Source of the DNA: Desulforhopalus sp. IMCC35007
GTDB lineage: Bacteria; Desulfobacterota; Desulfobulbia; Desulfobulbales; Desulfocapsaceae
Direction: 5' to 3'
Assembly: GCF_005116575.1 (NCBI RefSeq)
Contig: NZ_SWCN01000012.1
Coordinates: 1-64,000, forward strand
Length of the DNA stretch: 64,000 nt
Both the position numbers and the translations under genes were made by a program. This document shows, in pieces, positions 17,924-26,430 of the stretch. Each line of letters opens with the position of its first letter. The first letter of the stretch is position 1. The notes under the pieces are model-generated. The model searched no databases and was not told the DNA's origin. It saw only the letters and a program-made list of their open reading frames with translations.

Positions 17924-18859
17924 ATGGGTATCAATATACAAAGAAGGTCGTTATTAAAAGGCGGGGTCGCAGGCACCCTGCTGTCACTGTTTCAGCCCGC
18001 GAAAACCGCCTCAGCCCACAAGATAAAAAAATATCCCAACAGCTACGGTGTCCTTGTTGATCTGACCCGCTGCGTTGGCTGTCGAAGCTGTGAAGCCGCA
18101 TGTAATTTAGAACAGGGGCTCCCGGAACCCCATAGTCCCTTTAGTGATGAGTCGGTCTTTGAAGCCGATGAACACGGCCGGGCCAGACGCACCGATGCAA
18201 CAGCCTACACAGTCGTGCAGCGTTTTAATTTTCCCCAGCAGGATCACCCGCTGTTTAAAAAAGTTCAGTGTAACCACTGTCTTGAACCCGCCTGTCTCAC
18301 CTCCTGCTTTGTCAACGCCTACACCAAGACACCTGAAGGAGCGGTTATCTATAATCCGGATGTCTGCGTGGGATGCAGAACCTGTATGATAGCCTGCCCA
18401 TTTTATATCCCGACCTTTAACTACTCAAGTGGGCTTCATCCACGAATCAGAAAATGCATTTTCTGCTACGATACCAGGTTAAAGTTCGGTAAACCTCCGG
18501 CCTGTGTTGAGGCCTGCCCACAGGAAGCCCTCATCTTTGGCAAGCGTGAAAAACTCATTAAAATAGCCCGCAGGCGGATCGAGAAAAACGGATCACGTTA
18601 CCAGGATCACATATATGGTGAGCATGAGGCTGGCGGCACCTCCTGGCTGTACCTTTCTCCCGTGCCTTTTTCCGAGGTCGGCTTTAACACCGAGCTTCCG
18701 GATGAGCCGATTCTAGATGGGGTAAAGGGGTTTCTCGCCATTGTTCCTATGGTCCTGACGATCTGGCCTGCTCTTTTTGCAGGATTTCACCTGCTGGCAA
18801 CAAGAAAAGAACTGAAGCCACCTGCGACGAATGGTACCCATGAGGAGGAGACAAGATGA
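17924..18859 (+). CDS. Tat-exported four-cluster Fe-S protein (HmcB/DsrO-like)
   Basis: A 311-residue electron-transfer subunit. It begins with a twin-arginine leader (RRSLLKGG, about 6-30) for folded export. It then carries four groups of cysteines for [4Fe-4S] clusters: CVGCRSCEAAC, CNHCLEPACLTSC, CVGCRTCMIAC and CIFCYDTRLKFGKPPACVEAC. A hydrophobic helix near the C-terminus (about 270-295) should anchor it. It connects the cytochrome with the NrfD-type quinone-interacting subunit. The start has a good AAGGAG site 33 bp after the cytochrome, and the stop overlaps the next ATG. Confidence 0.92.
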   Translation: MGINIQRRSLLKGGVAGTLLSLFQPAKTASAHKIKKYPNSYGVLVDLTRCVGCRSCEAACNLEQGLPEPHSPFSDESVFEADEHGRARRTDATAYTVVQRFNFPQQDHPLFKKVQCNHCLEPACLTSCFVNAYTKTPEGAVIYNPDVCVGCRTCMIACPFYIPTFNYSSGLHPRIRKCIFCYDTRLKFGKPPACVEACPQEALIFGKREKLIKIARRRIEKNGSRYQDHIYGEHEAGGTSWLYLSPVPFSEVGFNTELPDEPILDGVKGFLAIVPMVLTIWPALFAGFHLLATRKELKPPATNGTHEEETR

Positions 18860-20118
18860 AAAACTATACGAGCGACCTCCCTCACCTCCCCATCTGGGGT
18901 TCTTTTAAACCCGACGGTTCAGCATGGAAACTGAAAGAACGGCTCTTTCTCGGACTCCCTTTTTCTGAGTACCTCAAAACTGTAACCGCGAGCTGGCTCA
19001 ACAGAGTACTTGCAGCTATCCTTGTCGTTGGTTTCTACTTCCTCGCAGAACGGTATATCTTTGGTCTCAGCAGGATAACCCATGGTTCCAACGACTACCC
19101 ATGGGGACTTTTCCTCGGCTTTGGTCTCTTTGCCATGGTACCTCTTTCGGCATCGGGGTTTCTACTTGGCACCACCGTTGTTATTTTTGGCCGAAAAGAC
19201 TTCCATTCCATAGAAAGACTCGCACTTCTCAATGGGCTTCTCGGCTATTTCTTTGCTGTTGTCTACCTTGAGGTTGACCTCGGCATGCCCTGGAGGCTTG
19301 CCTACCCGATGTTTGTCTCTTTTGGCCCGGCGGCGGTTCTTTTTCTCGTGGCCTGGCATGTCGCGACCTATCTTTCTGTTCAGATCGCGGAGCTCCTGCC
19401 AGCTCTTTTTATATGGCTCGACCGTAAAAGCTGGGTGAAGTATATCACCCGAATCAGCCTCGGCCTGACAATCGCCGGAATCATCCTTTCTACCCTACAT
19501 CAGGGTGCCCTGGGAGCACTCTTTACCTACGCCCCCACCAAGATTCATCCCCTCTGGCTGTCTATAGATTTTCAATGGATTCACTTTTTCTGCTCGGCCA
19601 TTTTTGCTGGACTATCCATGGTCATCGTCAGTTCGACCCTCATAAATCATTTTATGCCCTGGCGCTGTGGCAAACAATTTACAGCCGACCTGGATCGGAT
19701 CACCCTGGGGCTGGCCAAAGGTTCAAGCTATGCCATGTTTACCTATCTGGTCATTAAGCTTGTAGCGGTAGCCCATGACAATGAATGGGAATTGCTCCTG
19801 ACCGGATGGGGAGGCTATTATCTGCTCGAAATTGCCATCGGCGTTGTCCTGCCCATGGTCATGTTTGCACGATCTATTCGTACAGGACGGGTACGGACAG
19901 CCAGGACAGCAGCCTTTATTACGGTTTTTGGCATTGTCTGGAACCGGCTTAACACGGCTATTGTCTGTTTCAACTATCAGATGTATCAGGATATACCGCA
20001 CTGGAAAGAGATCTGGGTTACCCTGACCATCTATGCCATATACTTCATCACCTACCGCTTTATCGTCTACCGGCTGCCGATCGTTTTCGACTGGGAAGAT
20101 ACTCAAGAAAAGGCATAA
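18856..20118 (+). CDS. NrfD/HybB-type membrane subunit (HmcC/DsrP-like)
   Basis: A 420-residue polytopic protein with about ten transmembrane helices, of the NrfD/PsrC/HybB family that binds menaquinone at the membrane surface. The early motif HGSNDYPWGLFLGFGLFAMVP and the later LDFQ/SIDFQWIHFFCSAIFAG region fit HmcC/HybB members. It has no haem motif. Coupled by ATGA to the Fe-S gene, it should complete a cytochrome-FeS-quinone complex that moves electrons between the menaquinone pool and periplasmic c-type cytochromes. The direction is not shown by the sequence. Confidence 0.92.
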   Translation: MKNYTSDLPHLPIWGSFKPDGSAWKLKERLFLGLPFSEYLKTVTASWLNRVLAAILVVGFYFLAERYIFGLSRITHGSNDYPWGLFLGFGLFAMVPLSASGFLLGTTVVIFGRKDFHSIERLALLNGLLGYFFAVVYLEVDLGMPWRLAYPMFVSFGPAAVLFLVAWHVATYLSVQIAELLPALFIWLDRKSWVKYITRISLGLTIAGIILSTLHQGALGALFTYAPTKIHPLWLSIDFQWIHFFCSAIFAGLSMVIVSSTLINHFMPWRCGKQFTADLDRITLGLAKGSSYAMFTYLVIKLVAVAHDNEWELLLTGWGGYYLLEIAIGVVLPMVMFARSIRTGRVRTARTAAFITVFGIVWNRLNTAIVCFNYQMYQDIPHWKEIWVTLTIYAIYFITYRFIVYRLPIVFDWEDTQEKA

Positions 20119-20131
20119 AGAACCCTAAAAC

Positions 20132-20164
20132 TGTTGTATAACCTGTATGACAGGTTATACAACA
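20132..20164 (+). terminator. Strong hairpin after the NrfD-type gene
   Basis: TGTTGTATAACCTGT and ACAGGTTATACAACA form a perfect 15-bp stem with a 3-base loop, 14 bp after the stop codon. There is no T-run, so it may be an mRNA 3' end protector, a rho-assisted stop, or part of the activator site array, since it starts with TGTTGTA. Confidence 0.6.
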
Positions 20165-20168
20165 ACAA

Positions 20169-20183
20169 TGCAGCAGTGTTGCA
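20169..20183. promoter_or_regulatory. Imperfect palindrome, candidate enhancer for the second unit
   Basis: TGCAGCAGTGTTGCA matches its reverse complement in six of seven pairs. It shares TGTTGCA with the perfect palindrome at 14426 and lies about 170 bp upstream of the second -24 element. Confidence 0.4.
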
Positions 20184-20352
20184 GGCCCACCTTGTCCATC
20201 CACACATACATCTTTTTATCGATCTCCCCACTCAACTCCAATCTGGCCCACCCTACAAACGCTGCTCATTTTATTAATTAAATCCAAGATGTTACCTTAA
20301 ATACAAAACACCCTCAGCCCATGCGTCCCTGTTTTTCCATTTTTTCTGAGCC

Positions 20353-20368
20353 TGGCATGATTAATGCT
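20353..20368 (+). promoter_or_regulatory. Second sigma-54 (-24/-12) promoter
   Basis: TGGCATGATTAATGCT has TGGCA, a GC at the -12 box and exactly 10 bases between GG and GC. A start near 20380 would leave a leader of about 45 bases before ATG 20425. Confidence 0.7.
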
Positions 20369-20424
20369 TTTATACCATTAAAGAGTAGCACCACCGCAGC
20401 ACAACATCCGCAAAGGAGGCGATC

Positions 20425-20622
20425 ATGAAAAGCTCAATAATCACTAAAGAAAAAGTCCATATTGATACCACTGATGAAATTATGATCCTGGGATTAAGGA
20501 CAGGTGCTGTGATCTGTGCCCTGATCGGTGTGTGGGCCCTGTGCAGTCTGGCCGCAGCAGTTATTCAAACCGGACCTCTTGCAATGCTTCGGGGTTACCT
20601 CACCGCTATCACAGGAATTTAA
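20425..20622 (+). CDS. Small single-helix membrane protein
   Basis: A 65-residue protein with a charged N-terminus (1-20), one hydrophobic helix (about 24-48) and a short tail ending in AITGI. Its GVWALCSLAAAV...LRGYLTAITGI stretch is clearly related to the GLWALAALIGGL...IRHYLVATGMI stretch of the 104-residue protein encoded at 20845, so the two arose by duplication. A strong AAAGGAGG site precedes the ATG and a sigma-54 promoter lies 57 bp upstream. It may be an accessory subunit of the cytochrome/NrfD complex, similar in place to HmcD-like small proteins. Role inferred from context. Confidence 0.75.
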   Translation: MKSSIITKEKVHIDTTDEIMILGLRTGAVICALIGVWALCSLAAAVIQTGPLAMLRGYLTAITGI

Positions 20623-20844
20623 GAGGTAGAAGCAGGGAAGGACACCTCCATCTATCGCGGGGCTGCTAAACACATAATCACTCCAGAAAGGGTCAGTTAC
20701 TGTACCCCGGTGCACAGCCTTAGAACCCTTGAGGTTTGATAGAGTGGATATAGCAGCCACCAATCTCACGATATATGGGGAGAGTATTGCAACAATGAAC
20801 AGGAAGACAGCCTGTCAAACGAATATCATACTCAGGAGGAGACC

Positions 20845-21159
20845 ATGCAAAGCCACGACACAAACAAAGCGCTGACCTATTCAATGGTTGCTGCGGGAGG
20901 GATTTTTGGACTATGGGCTCTTGCGGCCCTGATAGGTGGACTCCACCAGGTAAACTGGCAGGTAACCGAACTGATCCGCCACTATCTGGTTGCAACTGGA
21001 ATGATTCGACCACTTCACACCCTGGTCGACTTTTACTCGCATATCAAAGGAATTGAGTATCTCATCTGCGTCGCCTTTTTCGTTGCCTTTCCCATGTTCT
21101 ATAAATATGTGGAAAAAACAGACACACGCACCAGAACAACAGTACAAAGCAAACATTAG
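20845..21159 (+). CDS. Small two-helix membrane protein, paralogue of the preceding gene
   Basis: A 104-residue protein with two hydrophobic helices (about 12-38 and 67-88) separated by a loop containing His-Thr-Leu-Val-Asp-Phe-Tyr. The first half matches the 65-residue neighbour; the second helix is extra. The C-terminus is charged and cytoplasmic-looking. It has an AGGAGGAG ribosome site, lies 222 bp after the smaller gene, and is followed by a clear terminator. It is probably co-transcribed from the sigma-54 promoter at 20353 and an accessory subunit of the redox complex; no enzymatic motif is present. Confidence 0.75.
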   Translation: MQSHDTNKALTYSMVAAGGIFGLWALAALIGGLHQVNWQVTELIRHYLVATGMIRPLHTLVDFYSHIKGIEYLICVAFFVAFPMFYKYVEKTDTRTRTTVQSKH

Positions 21160-21206
21160 TATGAGATTCGCATCTCTTCTCCCAGGTCGCATTCACAGAG
21201 TAAACT

Positions 21207-21238
21207 GAAAAGAGTCAACTGTACTGTTGACTCTTTTC
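21207..21238. terminator. Bidirectional terminator between the small membrane protein and aquaporin
   Basis: A 13-bp perfect stem (GAAAAGAGTCAAC / GTTGACTCTTTTC) with a 6-base loop. It ends in TTTT on the plus strand and TTTTC on the minus strand, and lies between two convergent genes. Confidence 0.8.
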
Positions 21239-21279
21239 GTCATTTTCTGCAGATTAATCGAGCAAACAACAATCTTCTG

Positions 21280-21969
21280 CTACTTTTGCTCGCCACCGAT
21301 AAAGCGATAAACCATCGCACCGAGTAATCCACCCATGATGGGTGCTACCCAGAAAAGCCAAAGCTGGCCGATCGCCCAGTCACCGGTAAATACAGCGACC
21401 GCAGTACTACGTGCAGGATTCACGGAGGTATTTGTTACAGGGATACTGATCAGATGGATAAGAGTCAGACACAATCCGATTGCAATCGGAGCAAAACCCT
21501 TTGGAGCACGGGTGTCAGTGGCACCAAGGATTACCACAAGAAACATCATGGTCATAACCACTTCAGTGACAAAAGCGGCCAACAGACTATATCCCCCTGG
21601 AGAATGCGCACCATAGCCGTTTGAAGCGAAACCAGCCGACACATCAAAACCCGCCTTCCCGCTGGCAATCAGATAAAGTATTCCTCCTGCTGCAATTCCA
21701 CCCAGAACTTGTGCGACAATATAAGGAAAAAGTTCTTTTGTTGGAAAGCGACCACCCGCCCACAGTCCAAAAGAGACCGCAGGATTCAGGTGACACCCTG
21801 AGATATGACCTATGGCAAAGGCCATCGTCAGGACGGTGAGACCAAAGGCCAGGGACACACCAAGCAGACCAATACCAACAACGGGGAATGCCGCTGCCAA
21901 CACGGCACTACCACACCCACCAAGAACCAGCCAAAATGTACCAAAAAATTCTGCACCATATTTGTTCAT
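21280..21969 (-). CDS. aqpZ: Aquaporin Z
   Basis: A 229-residue inner-membrane water channel with six helices and two half-helices. The first NPA box (HLNPAVSFG, about 60-68) and the second (VNPARS, about 184-189) are intact. The narrow-filter residues of AqpZ are suggested by [20 protein letters not shown], the histidine and arginine being present. Length matches E. coli AqpZ. The ATG follows a strong AAAGGAG. It stands alone on the minus strand, ending at the shared terminator. Confidence 0.93.
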   Translation of the reverse strand: MNKYGAEFFGTFWLVLGGCGSAVLAAAFPVVGIGLLGVSLAFGLTVLTMAFAIGHISGCHLNPAVSFGLWAGGRFPTKELFPYIVAQVLGGIAAGGILYLIASGKAGFDVSAGFASNGYGAHSPGGYSLLAAFVTEVVMTMMFLVVILGATDTRAPKGFAPIAIGLCLTLIHLISIPVTNTSVNPARSTAVAVFTGDWAIGQLWLFWVAPIMGGLLGAMVYRFIGGEQK

Positions 21970-22234
21970 TTCAGTCTCCTTTGTCGTTGTTTTTTTGCTG
22001 GCACCGCTTCTTCCCGAAAGCGGTTACTCACCCTTGTATCTTATCTTTACATGCAACGCATTTATGCAGTAAATTCAGTCGATTCACCACAAAAAGTCTG
22101 TTGTGAGATAGAATTATTAAAAAGTTGCAGGCCTGTGTATTATGGTAGTCGGTAATAGCAATCGAGCATGTTTTTCAACGCGCTTCGTGCTGTGATATGA
22201 GTGTTAGGATTTGATTTCCACAACAATAAGTATG

Positions 22235-23251
22235 TTAGGGGAACTCCTCCCGGCCATCTGAATACTTAGCAAACCGCCCCTGTTCAGGTGGGTGAACGTT
22301 GTCAGAGTTCGGCCATGGCCAGCCGCCAAATCTCGTTGTCTCATAATCATGAAATGCCTGCTGAATCTCTAAAGAGTTATTCATTACAAATGGCCCATGC
22401 TGTACAACCGGCTCATTGATCGGCTGACCTTGAAGGACGAGGAGAAAAGCGTCTTTATTTCCATTTTTTATAACAATAGGTTGATCTTCCAATAGATCAA
22501 CCGAATGATAGGAATCAACATCTGTTCCCGCAATATTTAAAGAAGCTCCACGATAAAAATAAAGAGAGCGGTTTACCCCAGAAGTGGCCGGAGGAATAGT
22601 CCACCCAGCATCAGCCTCCAATCTGATGAGCCAGATTCCGACCTCATTCACCGGTTCATGGGCCCAGGAATCAGGTGCAGGCTCAGGTGCTCCCATGCCA
22701 TGTATACTCCCGGCAATAAGGGTTACCTCAATCGATTTGCCATTTTGGTCAATTTCTCGAAAAACCGGAATATTCTCAGCCCAGAGCATCGCAAAATGGG
22801 GCTTGGAAAATTTCTTTGCTTTTGGCAGGTTAAGCCATATTTGAAAGAGCTCCAGTGGATTGCCGCCATCCTTATTAAGTAGAGGAAACATTTCGGCATG
22901 CTGCAATCCAGCCCCGGCCGTCATCCACTGCACATCCCCATCCCCGTATCGGCCAGATGCGCCATGGGAATCGGAATGATCAACAAATCCCTTCAATACC
23001 ACAGTGACCGTTTCAAAGCCCCGGTGAGGATGTTCTGGGAAACCCGGTATCTTTTTTCCATGATACATCCGCCAGCCATCTTTAGGGGTAAAATCCTGTT
23101 GAAGATTCCTTCCGGCAAGAGACTCCACCGGTCCCAGCTCATCATTTCCAGCGGGATAATTATCAAGATGGTGGACACAAAATAAAAATGGATCACAGGT
23201 CTCCCAGGTAAAACCGAGAGGTTTAATATTCCTGATGAATTTATTATTCAT
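22235..23251 (-). CDS. Pirin family protein
   Basis: A 338-residue two-cupin protein. The N-terminal cupin has the pirin signature HPHRGFETVTVVLKG and later DVQWMTAGAGLQHAEM, which supply the metal-binding histidines and glutamate. FQIWLNLP is also typical. Some bacterial pirins have quercetinase activity and others affect metabolism; which applies is unknown. An in-frame upstream codon at 23320 would overlap the lipocalin gene; the ATG at 23251 has GGGGAA upstream and is preferred. It follows the lipocalin on the same strand with a 46-bp gap, so they may form an operon. Confidence 0.88.
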   Translation of the reverse strand: MNNKFIRNIKPLGFTWETCDPFLFCVHHLDNYPAGNDELGPVESLAGRNLQQDFTPKDGWRMYHGKKIPGFPEHPHRGFETVTVVLKGFVDHSDSHGASGRYGDGDVQWMTAGAGLQHAEMFPLLNKDGGNPLELFQIWLNLPKAKKFSKPHFAMLWAENIPVFREIDQNGKSIEVTLIAGSIHGMGAPEPAPDSWAHEPVNEVGIWLIRLEADAGWTIPPATSGVNRSLYFYRGASLNIAGTDVDSYHSVDLLEDQPIVIKNGNKDAFLLVLQGQPINEPVVQHGPFVMNNSLEIQQAFHDYETTRFGGWPWPNSDNVHPPEQGRFAKYSDGREEFP

Positions 23252-23297
23252 GGACGTTCCCCAATATAGGTCTATCTCTTTAATTAAACTGGTATTA

Positions 23298-23816
23298 TTA
23301 TTCGTTTCCTGACTGATCAACCCATATTAACTGACTTGAATCAAAGCCATATTTTTCAGCCTGCTCCAGAAATGAATGTTTCAATCGATCAGGGACGCGA
23401 GGGCTTCGTGACAGCAGCCAGAGATAAGAGGTGTCAGGTCCGCAGACAAAGGCATACTCTTCTGGATCATAATCGAAAACCACATAGGAGCCATAAAATG
23501 GGCCAAAGAAGGAGACCTTGAGATGACCTGTACTTTCGTCTCCGACAAAATAGGCTTTACCTACAGCCTCTTTCCATTTGTCATTTTTGGTTGAATAGCC
23601 TCTATTTTTTACCTCTACTCCCCCGTCAGCGCGTAAAGAATACTCTGCAGTCACATTAATCATTGCCCGCTCAAAGCTGTGATCAAGTCGAGCAATCTCG
23701 TACCATTTGCCCAAATATGGCTGCAACTGAAAGTCAGAAACCGGCTGAACCCCGACGGGGTGTCCCAGGCAGCCAGCAAACAGTGGTGATAAGAGAAAAA
23801 GCAACAGTTTCTTCAC
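23298..23816 (-). CDS. Lipocalin-type outer-membrane lipoprotein (Blc-like)
   Basis: A 172-residue lipoprotein: a lipobox LFAGC near residue 15 after a short hydrophobic leader, then a lipocalin beta-barrel with the conserved GKWYEIARLDHSFE, VFDYDPEEYAFVCG and a second half SYLWLLSRSP. It should sit in the outer membrane and bind lipids, perhaps after stress. The start matters: a strong GGGAGGAG lies just before GTG at 23816, whose product begins directly with the lipoprotein leader KKLLLFLL. An ATG 33 bases upstream precedes this site and is rejected. Confidence 0.88.
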   Translation of the reverse strand: MKKLLLFLLSPLFAGCLGHPVGVQPVSDFQLQPYLGKWYEIARLDHSFERAMINVTAEYSLRADGGVEVKNRGYSTKNDKWKEAVGKAYFVGDESTGHLKVSFFGPFYGSYVVFDYDPEEYAFVCGPDTSYLWLLSRSPRVPDRLKHSFLEQAEKYGFDSSQLIWVDQSGNE

Positions 23817-23879
23817 TCTACTCCTCCCATAAGGCTTGAATGGTAACATGCAAAATGCGTTTAAAAAAGCTGGGGACGA

Positions 23880-24272
23880 TTAGAGGTTGCCTGACTTTGC
23901 ACGCAAAATCTTCAGGGTTGCCGTCAACCACTTTGCACTCTCAATACGAGCACCGTCCCGGCAGTGCACGGTATAGGCTTTACCGGAGACGCTACTTGTT
24001 GATGCAGCATATTGTATAAAGTCTTCCGCTGTTGTAATCTTTCCCTGCTTTAAAAAATACAGATACTTTTTGTTTATATGTTCTGCTGCATCCACAGCTG
24101 TAAACCATGCGCCGTTTCTCTGGAATGTACAGCCAGATGTCTTGATATATTCCAGTAAAAAGGTGATTTCATTTTCCGCAGTATTACCCGTATCAGCTGC
24201 AGGTAGCGGCAGAGGCAAAACGAGCAGAAGCACGAGAATCAGACTTCTGAAGATTACAGAACATTTTTTCAT
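23880..24272 (-). CDS. Secreted DUF5329 family protein
   Basis: A 130-residue exported protein. A signal peptide (about 1-26, ending LPAADTG) precedes a small domain with conserved FLLEYIKTSGCTFQRNG, AAEHINKKY, AEDFI and SSVSGKAYTV patterns seen in the DUF5329 family. Two cysteines (in SGCTF and VHCRDG) could form a disulfide. No enzymatic motif is visible and the function is unknown. It lies just upstream of the lipocalin gene in transcription order, with a GAAGAG ribosome site. Confidence 0.75.
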   Translation of the reverse strand: MKKCSVIFRSLILVLLLVLPLPLPAADTGNTAENEITFLLEYIKTSGCTFQRNGAWFTAVDAAEHINKKYLYFLKQGKITTAEDFIQYAASTSSVSGKAYTVHCRDGARIESAKWLTATLKILRAKSGNL

Positions 24273-24349
24273 GGCTCTTCGCTTTCATGGCACATCAGAT
24301 CAGGGAAGATGAGTCAGTGGCCAGAAACAACTGAACCCTCAACTTTTTT

Positions 24350-24829
24350 TTACACCATAAGAACCAGCAAAGGAGTTGTCCGGTTTTTTATGGAGGATGG
24401 ATATTCTCTTTTGTACTCGCACCCCATTTTTTCATAAAACCCCCTTGCATGAGGGTCAGCCAGAATACATAAACGGGGAATCTCCCGTTCCCTGCACTTC
24501 GCATGCAAGTTGCTAAAAAGCTGGGTGCCAATGCCTTTACCGATACACTCTGGAGTGATAAACATGTGCTCAAGCCAGACACCCTTTTCAAGACTTGTCT
24601 CACCAAACACAAGATCACTTTCAAGTGTGACGACAGAGTAATAGCCAACGACCGCACCGCCCTGTTGAAATGCCATCACATCATTTTTTTCGATGTAACT
24701 GGCATCAACGGTCAGCTCTTTGGTCCATATTGCAAAATAGCTTTCCGGATATCCCCAATATCCTTTTGAGGCAAAGGATATTCTGGTAAGGATTTCAGCA
24801 TCCTGAGGGGTGGCGGGGCGAATCATCAT
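24350..24829 (-). CDS. GNAT family N-acetyltransferase
   Basis: A 159-residue acetyl-CoA-dependent acetyltransferase. The MIRPATPQDAEIL start, the acetyl-CoA pyrophosphate loop CIGKGIGTQLF and the FYEKMGCEYKREYPS end are typical. The substrate is not predictable. ATG codons at 24829 and 24826 are both plausible; a TTG four codons upstream is less likely. It lies between the flavin reductase gene and the DUF5329 gene on the same strand. Confidence 0.82.
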   Translation of the reverse strand: MMIRPATPQDAEILTRISFASKGYWGYPESYFAIWTKELTVDASYIEKNDVMAFQQGGAVVGYYSVVTLESDLVFGETSLEKGVWLEHMFITPECIGKGIGTQLFSNLHAKCREREIPRLCILADPHARGFYEKMGCEYKREYPSSIKNRTTPLLVLMV

Positions 24830-24863
24830 TTTCCACGGCAAAAATAATGGGTTTTCAAAAGAC

Positions 24864-25496
24864 TTACTTCTCGTTTTTGCTGTTTTTCTTTTTCCCTTGA
24901 AACCGTTTTACATGAAGAGCACGGCGGGTGGATTTTTTGGCCACGGAATGACCAAAACCCGCTAAGGGGCGCCTGCTAAGGGAAAAATATTCACCATGAC
25001 AGTAGGCCAAAAGGCCTACCCTGGCAAGATCAAATTTACCATTCTTATCAATGACTCTGCTGTCCACTTTATTGCACACAATCTCAGCCAGAAACAGATC
25101 ATGGGTACCAAGTTCTGTTACCGACCGGACCTTACATTCAAGTGCAACAGGACTCACTGAAAGAGAGGGAACATTCACCTCTGAACCAGGGTCAAGTTCC
25201 ATGCCGAAATGCTTTATTTTATCAACGACCCTCCCGGACCGGCATCCGCAGAAATCGGTCATTTTCAACATTTCCGAGGTGGTGAGATTGATGACAAATT
25301 CGCCTGTTGCCTGGATGTTTTCGTAGGAAACGCGTTCTTTGCGCACGGCAATTGTCACCATGGGTGGGCGGGTGCAGGCCACCCCGGTCCAGCCGACAGT
25401 AAAGACATTCACCTTACCGCTGCCATCGACAGTTGTCACCAGAACAGCGGGCAACGGTCCAAGAAGTACAGCACCTTTAAACAGTTCTTTTGCCAC
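24864..25496 (-). CDS. Flavin reductase family (FMN-binding) protein
   Basis: A 210-residue protein of the FMN-binding split-barrel/flavin reductase-like family common in anaerobes. PAVLVTTVD, FTVGWTGVACTRPPMVTIAV and GEFVINL mark the flavin-binding barrel. A basic tail (KRFQGKKKNSKNEK) follows the domain. The start is GTG, supported by AAGAGGA at correct spacing. It may reduce flavin or act as a small redox flavoprotein. Its partner is not evident from neighbours. Confidence 0.85.
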   Translation of the reverse strand: MAKELFKGAVLLGPLPAVLVTTVDGSGKVNVFTVGWTGVACTRPPMVTIAVRKERVSYENIQATGEFVINLTTSEMLKMTDFCGCRSGRVVDKIKHFGMELDPGSEVNVPSLSVSPVALECKVRSVTELGTHDLFLAEIVCNKVDSRVIDKNGKFDLARVGLLAYCHGEYFSLSRRPLAGFGHSVAKKSTRRALHVKRFQGKKKNSKNEK

Positions 25497-25692
25497 AAAA
25501 TCCTCTTTTATTTATTTTCATTTTCCCCGAATGATCATTTTCTTTGAAATCAGGAGAGAATCGGTATAGTGACCGGAGGCATATACTCCACAGCGGATTT
25601 TCACTTCGTTCGCTTATCTGCGAAGATAGTTTTCGACTTCCACACAAATATGGGTAAAAACGGCCTTTCCCGGCCACCTCCTGAAGAAAATA

Positions 25693-26400
25693 TCAAACCT
25701 GTCCCTCCTCGTACCCTTTATCAATTGCAACAGGATTATTTTTCGCGGCTGCCACGGCCAGTCTGTCACAGCGCTCATTGAGTTCATGACCTGCATGCCC
25801 CTTCACCCAGTGGAAAGACACCTGTAATCCATGAAGAAGGGTGAGGAGCTGCTGCCATAAATCGATGTTGACCGCCTGTTGGCCATCGCTTTTTTTCCAG
25901 CCCTTTGCCTGCCACTTCTTTGCCCAGCCTTTTTCTATGCCATTGACCAGATAACTCGAATCAGAAAAGAGATGGATCTTTTTTGTGGTCGCTTTCACTT
26001 CTGTGAGAGCTACAATTGCTGCCATCATCTCCATACGGTTGTTCGTGGTCTGCCTGAATCCACCGCTGAACTCCTGCCGCTCTCCACCTCTCTCAATCAC
26101 GGCACCATAGCCCCCGGGTCCGGGATTGTTGATGCTTCCTCCATCAGTATAGATCACGATATCCTCTTTTGCAAAACAACCGGGGCTTCGACTACCTGTC
26201 CCAGCGGTTTTTACCCCGGTTTTGCCAGGCTTCTTGTCATAGACAGGAGCTTCAAGCCAGGATAACGCTTCCTGTTCTGTGGGAAAACTTTTGTATTTGG
26301 CACCTGCAAAGCCCTTCACCTGTGCCTCTGCGCTCGCCCAATCGGTAAAAATACCATTTTCCCGACCTACGGCTACCGCATAAAATTTCTTTTTGGCCAT
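25693..26400 (-). CDS. rnhA: Ribonuclease HI with N-terminal hybrid-binding domain
   Basis: A 235-residue enzyme that degrades the RNA strand of RNA-DNA hybrids. The N-terminal 50 residues (KKFYAVAVGRENGIFTDW) form the viroplasmin/RNase H1 hybrid-binding domain found in eukaryotic and some bacterial enzymes. The catalytic domain carries D86 (YTDGG), E124 (NNRMEM), D147 (FSDSS) and D212 (ERCDRLA), and the loop histidine in VKGHAGH. All four metal-binding acids are present, so it should be active. Confidence 0.93.
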   Translation of the reverse strand: MAKKKFYAVAVGRENGIFTDWASAEAQVKGFAGAKYKSFPTEQEALSWLEAPVYDKKPGKTGVKTAGTGSRSPGCFAKEDIVIYTDGGSINNPGPGGYGAVIERGGERQEFSGGFRQTTNNRMEMMAAIVALTEVKATTKKIHLFSDSSYLVNGIEKGWAKKWQAKGWKKSDGQQAVNIDLWQQLLTLLHGLQVSFHWVKGHAGHELNERCDRLAVAAAKNNPVAIDKGYEEGQV

Positions 26401-26430
26401 ACCAAAAACTCCAGTCCTATTGTCTCAATG

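Larger units (their letters stand above)
20119..20424 (+). promoter_or_regulatory. Intercistronic region between two sigma-54 units
   Basis: This 306-bp gap contains, in order, a strong 15-bp hairpin (20132-20164) at the end of the redox operon, an imperfect palindrome with the TGTTGCA core (20169-20183), a -24/-12 element (20353-20368) and an AAAGGAGG ribosome site before 20425. No coding frame is visible. Confidence 0.6.
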
